From: Streptomyces fradiae | Lineage (GTDB): Bacteria; Actinomycetota; Actinomycetes; Streptomycetales; Streptomycetaceae | DNA length: 64,000 bases | Reading direction: 5' to 3' | Assembly (NCBI RefSeq): GCF_041270065.1 | Contig: NZ_CP065958.1 | Coordinates: 2,604,001-2,668,000, forward strand | In this document: positions 59,096-64,000 of the stretch, one piece after another | Layout: each line of letters starts with the position of its first letter | Numbering within the stretch: position 1 is the stretch's first letter | Translations under genes and position numbers: made by a program | Notes under the pieces: model-generated | What the model saw: the letters and a program-made list of their open reading frames with translations, nothing else | What the model was told of the DNA's origin: nothing | Databases searched by the model: none

Positions 59096-60466
59096 ATGCC
59101 GCTGAAACCGAAGCCCCCGCACCCCCTGGGGACCTGCCCCGAGTGCGCCGAACCCCTGGAGTCCGGGGACAAGTTCTGCGGCGCGTGCGGCTACGACCTC
59201 TCGGCGGCCGAGGTCCCGGACCGCCCGACGGTCCCGATCGCGCTGCCCGTGGACTGGCCGGACGCCCCGCCCCGCGACCCCAACTCCCTGACCACGGCCA
59301 CCCAGCATCCCGGCGAGCTGCCCGGCACCGACTCGGGCGGCCGCGACCTGCCGACGATCCCGGTGCGGACGGACGGGGTGCCGGAGGCGGGCGAGGGGGC
59401 GGTGGCCGACCCGGCAGGCGCGGCCGCGGCCCCCACCGGCGCGACCGGTGAGCACGGGGACGGGGACTTCACCCTGCCCGCGCCCGATCCGCGGGCGGCC
59501 CTTGCCGCAGGGGCGGCGGGTGCGGCGGCGGCCGCGGCCGGCGACGACCGGAAGGTGTGTGTGGCCTGCCGGACCGGACGGGTCGACGGGGACGGGTACT
59601 GCGAGCACTGCGGGCACGCGCAGCCGCGCGACCGCGATCACATGGAGGAGGAGCTGGCGGCGGTGGCCGCCGTCAGTGACCGGGGGCTGCGGCACCACCG
59701 CAACGAGGACTCCTTCGCGGTGGCCTCGGCGGCGCTGCCCGGCGGGCTGCCGGCCGCGCTCGCCGTGGTCTGCGACGGCGTGTCCTCGGCGACCCGCCCC
59801 GACGAGGCCTCCGCCGCGGCGGCCACCGCCGCCCGCACCACGCTGCTCGCGGCGCTGCCGCAGGGCACGCACCCGCAGCAGGCCATGCAGGAGGCGATCG
59901 TGGCCGCCGCCGACGCGGTCACCGCGCTCGCCGAGCGTCCGGCGGCCGGCGAGCGGGAGCACCAGAACGCCCCGGCCTGCACCATCGTCAGCGCGATCGT
60001 CGCCGACGGACTGCTGACCGTCGGCTGGGTCGGCGACAGCCGGGCCTACTGGGTGCCCGACGACCGCGGCACACCGCCCGCCCGGCTCACCGAGGACGAC
60101 TCGTGGGCCGCGCAGATGGTGGCCGCGGGTCTGATGAACGAGGCGCAGGCGTACGCCGACGAGCGCGCCCACGCGATCACCGGCTGGCTCGGCGCCGACA
60201 GCTACGAACTGGAGCCGCACACCGCCGCGTTCAAGCCGGACCGGCCGGGCGTGGTCGTGGTCTGCACGGACGGCCTGTGGAACTACGCCGAGGGCGCCGA
60301 GGACATGGCCCGGATCATGCCGCCGGACGCCGCCGAACGCCCGCTGCACGCGGCACAGGTGCTCGTCGGCCACGCCCTGGACGGGGGCGGCCACGACAAC
60401 ATCACGGTCGCGCTGCTGCCGTTCGCGCTCCCGGCGCCGTCCGCTCCGCAGCCGACTCGTACGTGA
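59096..60466 (+). CDS. PP2C-type protein phosphatase with two zinc ribbons
   Basis: 456 residues from ATG 59096; GTG 59090, overlapping the kinase stop, is an alternative. N-terminal ribbon C14-P-E-C17...C28-G-A-C31, a Pro/Ala-rich linker, a second ribbon (VCVACR...YCEHCG), then the PP2C domain from about residue 185. The domain has RHHRNEDSF, AVVCDGVSSATRPDEA, GWVGDSRAYWVP, VVVCTDGLWNYAE and GGHDNITVALLPF, so every metal-binding Asp is present. It should reverse phosphorylation by the PknG-type kinase next to it. Cytoplasmic; no helices. Confidence 0.94.
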   Translation: MPLKPKPPHPLGTCPECAEPLESGDKFCGACGYDLSAAEVPDRPTVPIALPVDWPDAPPRDPNSLTTATQHPGELPGTDSGGRDLPTIPVRTDGVPEAGEGAVADPAGAAAAPTGATGEHGDGDFTLPAPDPRAALAAGAAGAAAAAAGDDRKVCVACRTGRVDGDGYCEHCGHAQPRDRDHMEEELAAVAAVSDRGLRHHRNEDSFAVASAALPGGLPAALAVVCDGVSSATRPDEASAAAATAARTTLLAALPQGTHPQQAMQEAIVAAADAVTALAERPAAGEREHQNAPACTIVSAIVADGLLTVGWVGDSRAYWVPDDRGTPPARLTEDDSWAAQMVAAGLMNEAQAYADERAHAITGWLGADSYELEPHTAAFKPDRPGVVVVCTDGLWNYAEGAEDMARIMPPDAAERPLHAAQVLVGHALDGGGHDNITVALLPFALPAPSAPQPTRT

Positions 60467-60508
60467 CCTTCCTTCTTCTCTTCTCGTGAGCCGAGGAGCC
60501 GAATCACC

Positions 60509-61846
60509 ATGGCCAACTTCTCCAAACCCACCGGGCCGCAGTTCTCGGTGGACGTGTACCAGAACGAGTTCCTGCCGGAGGGCGGCCGGGACGTCAACGC
60601 GATCGTCACCGTGACCGCGACCGGCGGCGGCACCGCGCACGGCGCCCTGCCGGCGGCCGGCGGGGGCGGGGCCGGGTCCGCGGCCGTCGTCCTGATGCTC
60701 GACTGCTCGGGCTCGATGGACTACCCGGCGACCAAGATGCGCGGCGCCCGCGAGGCGACCGCCGCCGCCATCGACACCCTGCGCGACGGCACCTCCTTCG
60801 CCGTCGTCGCCGGCACCCACATCGCGCGCGAGGTGTACCCGGGCGGCGGGCGGCTCGCCGTCGCCGACGCCCGGACCCGCGCCGAGGCCAAGGACGCGCT
60901 GCGCGCCCTGAGCGCGAGCGGCGGCACCGCCATCGGCACCTGGCTGCGCCTCGCCGACCGGCTGCTCTCCTCCGCCGACGCCGCCATCCGGCACGGCATC
61001 CTGCTGACCGACGGGCGCAACGAGCACGAGTCGCCGGAGGACCTGCGGGCCGCGCTCGACGCCTGCGCGGGCCGCTTCACCTGCGACGCGCGCGGGGTCG
61101 GCACCGACTGGGAGGTCGAGGAGGTGCGCGGCATCGCCTCGGCGCTGCTCGGCACCGCCGACATCGTCGCCGACCCGGCCGGACTCGCCGCCGACTTCAC
61201 CACCATGATGGAAGGCGCCATGGGCAAGGAGGTCGCCGACGTCGCCCTGCGCCTGTGGACCCCGGTCGGGGTGGAGATCGGCTTCGTGAAGCAGGTGGCG
61301 CCGACGGTCGAGGACCTGTCCGGGCGGCGCACCGAGGCGGGCCCGCGCGCCGGGGACTACCCGACCGGTTCGTGGGGCGACGAGTCCCGCGACTACCACG
61401 TGTCGGTACGGGTGCCCCAGGCCGCCGTCGGCCAGGAGATGCTGGCGGCCCGGGTCTCGCTGATCGTCCCGGACCCGGCGGGCGGCGCGCCGGTGACGCT
61501 GTCCCAGGGACTGGTACGGGCGGTGTGGACCGACGACATGGTGATGTCCACCGCGATCAACGCGCAGGTCGCGCACTACACCGGGCAGGCCGAGCTGGCC
61601 GACGCCATCCAGCAGGGCATGGACGCCCGCAAATCGGGCGATCACGACGGCGCGACGGCCAAACTCGGGCGCGCGGTGCAGCTCGCGGCGGCCTCCGGGA
61701 ACGCCGATACCGCGAAACTGCTTTCGAAGGTGGTGGACGTGGTCGACGCCGCGACGGGTACTGTGCGTTTGAAGGCGAAGGTCGCGGAAGCGGACGAGAT
61801 GACTCTCGAGACGCGCTCCACCAAGACCGTTCGCGTGAAGAAGTAG
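60509..61846 (+). CDS. von Willebrand factor A domain protein
   Basis: 445 residues, ATG 60509 after CCGAGGAG. N-terminal ~50 residues (FSKPTGPQFSVDVYQNEFL) are beta-rich. The vWA domain (~60-235) has an intact MIDAS: D65-C-S67-G-S69, later GGTAIGTWL (Thr) and LLTDGRNEHE (Asp). A beta-sandwich and helical tail follow, with DGATAKLGRAVQLAAASGNADTAKLLSKVV. TerD/Mg-chelatase-like adaptor roles are known for the family. In this operon it could be a kinase substrate or assembly factor; inferred. Confidence 0.92.
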   Translation: MANFSKPTGPQFSVDVYQNEFLPEGGRDVNAIVTVTATGGGTAHGALPAAGGGGAGSAAVVLMLDCSGSMDYPATKMRGAREATAAAIDTLRDGTSFAVVAGTHIAREVYPGGGRLAVADARTRAEAKDALRALSASGGTAIGTWLRLADRLLSSADAAIRHGILLTDGRNEHESPEDLRAALDACAGRFTCDARGVGTDWEVEEVRGIASALLGTADIVADPAGLAADFTTMMEGAMGKEVADVALRLWTPVGVEIGFVKQVAPTVEDLSGRRTEAGPRAGDYPTGSWGDESRDYHVSVRVPQAAVGQEMLAARVSLIVPDPAGGAPVTLSQGLVRAVWTDDMVMSTAINAQVAHYTGQAELADAIQQGMDARKSGDHDGATAKLGRAVQLAAASGNADTAKLLSKVVDVVDAATGTVRLKAKVAEADEMTLETRSTKTVRVKK

Positions 61847-61909
61847 CCCGTCAGGGCGAGGAAGCCGCCGCCCGGCAGGGCGAGGACGAGGAGAGGGGGA
61901 AGCACCGAC

Positions 61910-63250
61910 ATGCCGACCTGCCCGAACGGACACCAGTCGGTCTCCGACGACTGGTGCGAGGTCTGCGGCCACCGCATGGCGGCCGGGGCGGGTGCGCCGA
62001 CGGGTGCCGTACCGCCGCCTCCCCCGCCGCCGCCTCCCGCGTACGGATATCCCGGCCCCGGTGGTCCCGGCCCTGGTGGTCCGGGTGCTCCCGGCGGGCC
62101 GGTCCCGCCGCCGCCCGCCGCGCCCGGCGGCTTCGGCCCGGGCGGCGACCCGAACGCCACCGCCCAGGCGGAGCTCTGCCCGCAGTGCCGGACGCCGCGC
62201 GAGCACATGGCGCCGTTCTGCGAGGAGTGCCGCTGGAACTTCCTCACCAACACGGCGACCTCCTACACCCCGCTCGCCCCGCAGAGCGCGCCCCACGCGC
62301 CGCAGGGCCCGGGTCCGCAGGGTCCGCCGCCCGGTCTGAACCTGCCGCCGGGCTTCCAGTCCCCGCCGGTGCAGGGTCAGCCGCCGCAGGGCCCGCCGAT
62401 GCCGCCTCAGCCCATGCCGCCGCAGCCCGTTCCGGGCCAGCCGATGCAGGGTCAGCAGCCGGACCCGTTCGACTACCAGGGCTCGCGGCCCTCGCAGGTG
62501 AACCGGCCGGCCGAGCCGCTGGGCGCCGACCCGACGCACCACCAGGCGCCGCCGCGCCCGCCGATGCCGCAGGCCCCGCAGGCGCCCCAGGCCCCGCATG
62601 GCTTCCCGGCCGCGCCGCCGCAGGCCGCGCCCCCGCAGCCCGCCCCGCCGCAGCCGCGGGCCGACGACGACTGGATGCTGTCGCCGCCCTCGATGCCGCA
62701 GCCCCCGGCCCCGGCCCCCGCGCCGATGGGTCCCGGTCCGATGGGCGGTCCGCCGCCGCAGTTCCAGCAGGGCCCGCCGCCGGTCCCGCAGCCCCAGGCC
62801 CCGCAGGCGCCTCAGGCTCCTCAGCCGCAGGTTCCGCAGCCGCAGCTCGGCTGGACCGCGGTGATCGGCCCGGACCGCGAGTACTTCATGGCGATGATGC
62901 AGCGCAGCGGCCCGGAGGCCGGGGGGCTCAACCTCCCCGCGTACTCCCCCGAGCAGCACATCCCGCTGCAGGGCAACCAGATCAGCATCGGCCGCCGCCG
63001 GCACTCCACCGGCGAGTCGCCCGACATCGACCTGTCGGTGCCGCCGGAGGACCCGGGCGTCTCGCACCAGCACGCGGTGCTGGTGGCGCAGCCGGACGGT
63101 TCGTGGGCGGTGGTGGACCAGAACTCCACCAACGGCACGACGATCAACGGCTCGCCCGACCCGATCCAGCCCTATGTGCCGGTGCAGCTCCAGGAGGGCG
63201 ACCGGGTGCACGTCGGCGCCTGGACGACGATCACCGTACGGCGCGGCTGA
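61910..63250 (+). CDS. FHA domain protein with zinc ribbons and a Pro/Gln-rich linker
   Basis: 446 residues, ATG 61910 after GAGGAGAGGGGGAAG. First zinc ribbon CPNGHQSVSDDWCEVCG (residues ~3-19), a Pro/Gly linker, a second ribbon CPQCRTPREHMAPFCEECR, then ~200 residues of PQ-rich low complexity (QGPPMPPQPMPPQPVPGQPM style). The C-terminal FHA domain has the phosphothreonine-binding GRRRHS, SHQHAVL and NSTNGT motifs. PknG homologues phosphorylate FHA proteins (GarA/OdhI) in other actinobacteria, so this may be the output reader, although the linker is much longer than in GarA. Confidence 0.93.
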   Translation: MPTCPNGHQSVSDDWCEVCGHRMAAGAGAPTGAVPPPPPPPPPAYGYPGPGGPGPGGPGAPGGPVPPPPAAPGGFGPGGDPNATAQAELCPQCRTPREHMAPFCEECRWNFLTNTATSYTPLAPQSAPHAPQGPGPQGPPPGLNLPPGFQSPPVQGQPPQGPPMPPQPMPPQPVPGQPMQGQQPDPFDYQGSRPSQVNRPAEPLGADPTHHQAPPRPPMPQAPQAPQAPHGFPAAPPQAAPPQPAPPQPRADDDWMLSPPSMPQPPAPAPAPMGPGPMGGPPPQFQQGPPPVPQPQAPQAPQAPQPQVPQPQLGWTAVIGPDREYFMAMMQRSGPEAGGLNLPAYSPEQHIPLQGNQISIGRRRHSTGESPDIDLSVPPEDPGVSHQHAVLVAQPDGSWAVVDQNSTNGTTINGSPDPIQPYVPVQLQEGDRVHVGAWTTITVRRG

Positions 63251-63273
63251 AAGCCGAAAGCCCTGAAGAACGG

Positions 63274-64000
63274 CTAGAGCTCCGGCAGGGGCCAGGCATA
63301 CGGCCCTTCGGGGTCGTCCAGCCAGGCCCACTGCCGGCCGCCGCTCACCGTCACCCCGAAGCGCTCTCGCTCCGGCCGCCGTTCGCGCTGCCAGAGCGAG
63401 AGCGCTTCGCGCAGGTCGAGGCGGTCGCCGGCCAGGCCGGTCAGGAACTGGAAGCCCTCGTCCTCGTACACCCGCCGGGGCACTCCGGCGGTGCGCGGGC
63501 GCGGGGTGCGGGCGGCGGAACCGCGCAGGGCGACGAAGTACGCGGAGCCGGCCAGGAAGCGGCCCTCGGCGCGGTCCCGGTCGCGGACCGCGAGCACCAG
63601 CAGGCCGGTGGAGAGCGGGGTGAGGATCCGCGCGTCGGGGCGGCACTGGGCCAGCCAGGCGTACGGGACGGAGGGCACCGCGCAGGTCGCCACGATCCGG
63701 TCGTACGGGGCGCGCTCGGGGCAGCCGCGGGCGCCGTCGCGGGTGAGCACGGCCGGTCGGTACCCGGCGGCGGCGAGGTGGGCGCGGGCGGACTCGGCGA
63801 TCTCCTCGTCGAGGTCGACGGTGGTGACGTGGGCGTCGCCGAGGCGGTGGCAGAGCAGCGCCGCGTGGTAGCCGGTGCCGGCGCCGATCTCCAGGACGTC
63901 GTGCCCGTCGCGTACGTCCAGGGCTTCGAGCATCTTCGCCATCAGGGAGGGCTGGCTGGCGGAGGAGAGCAGTTCGCCGTCCCGGACCCGGGTGGCGAGG
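63274..64000 (-). CDS. Protein-L-isoaspartate O-methyltransferase-like protein, 5'-truncated
   Basis: Methyltransferase using S-adenosylmethionine to methylate isoaspartyl residues in damaged proteins, or a related modification. At least 242 residues are present; the N-terminus lies beyond the window edge. The partial start LLSSASQPSLMAKMLEALDV matches the PCMT signature (I/L-S-x-P-x-x-x-x-x-M). The SAM motif is VLEIGAGTGYHAALLC, with TVDLDEEIAESA and YDRIVATCAVPSVPYAW following. The C-terminal ~90 residues go beyond the standard PCMT fold, as in actinobacterial long forms. Convergent with the FHA gene. Confidence 0.9.
   Translation of the reverse strand, partial: LATRVRDGELLSSASQPSLMAKMLEALDVRDGHDVLEIGAGTGYHAALLCHRLGDAHVTTVDLDEEIAESARAHLAAAGYRPAVLTRDGARGCPERAPYDRIVATCAVPSVPYAWLAQCRPDARILTPLSTGLLVLAVRDRDRAEGRFLAGSAYFVALRGSAARTPRPRTAGVPRRVYEDEGFQFLTGLAGDRLDLREALSLWQRERRPERERFGVTVSGGRQWAWLDDPEGPYAWPLPEL

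Noticed and set aside
59000..63646. 1548-residue open frame on the minus strand over the kinase-operon genes
   Set aside because: Antisense to PP2C, vWA and FHA genes, which have intact domain motifs; composition is Arg/Gly/His-rich as expected for a shadow frame at high GC.

Overview
The window is a very GC-rich actinobacterial chromosome segment, almost certainly Streptomyces. The evidence is third-position G/C bias, many GTG starts, XRE/DUF5753 plus DUF397 gene pairs, a mycothiol-linked DsbA-like protein, a Nur-type box before an Fe superoxide dismutase, and a complete csnR-EFGHK-type chitosan-oligosaccharide operon. From memory, the gene order resembles S. coelicolor between sodF and the csn operon; I could not check this.

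Layout. 1-6264: three related amino acid permeases, the first cut by the window edge, interrupted by an FAD oxidoreductase and a BioY biotin transporter. 6338-12502: secreted propeller-like protein, sodF, DsbA-like protein, aminopeptidase N copy 1 and an AbiEi/nuclease-like protein. 12506-16428: class C serine hydrolase, NUDIX protein, a PPOX-HPP operon (the HPP gene carries a one-base frameshift) and a divergent CGNR regulator. 16721-23962: large secreted subtilase, asd and aminopeptidase N copy 2. 24033-30507 (mostly minus): secreted nuclease/phosphatase with FG-GAP repeats, allantoicase, LysR regulator, two EamA transporters and a divergent MarR. 30607-38951: small membrane protein, malQ with a small repeat-rich gene before it, a GH84-type glucosaminidase, HNH protein and MscS channel. 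38983-45454 looks like accessory DNA: DUF397/XRE pair, HigBA toxin-antitoxin, and a WXG-type gene set with a tandem duplication and gene relics. 45657-52372: csn operon. 52682-63250: a GlnX-GlnH-PknG-like signalling operon extended with PP2C phosphatase, vWA and FHA genes. 63274 to the edge: an isoaspartyl methyltransferase-like gene.

How genes work together. The csn operon should import glucosamine oligosaccharides (CsnEFG), cleave them (CsnH) and phosphorylate the product (CsnK) under CsnR, which has a clean palindrome just upstream. In the 52682-63250 operon an extracellular amino-acid-binding protein and a four-helix membrane protein probably control a soluble PknG-type kinase. A cognate phosphatase and an FHA phosphothreonine reader are encoded downstream. 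Three proteins in this operon carry paired-cysteine zinc ribbons.

The best candidates for something undescribed are this extended kinase operon, the WXG/duplicated membrane protein locus at 41437-45454, and several shared motifs at fixed distances before start codons. All calls come from reading sequence by eye; no searches were run.
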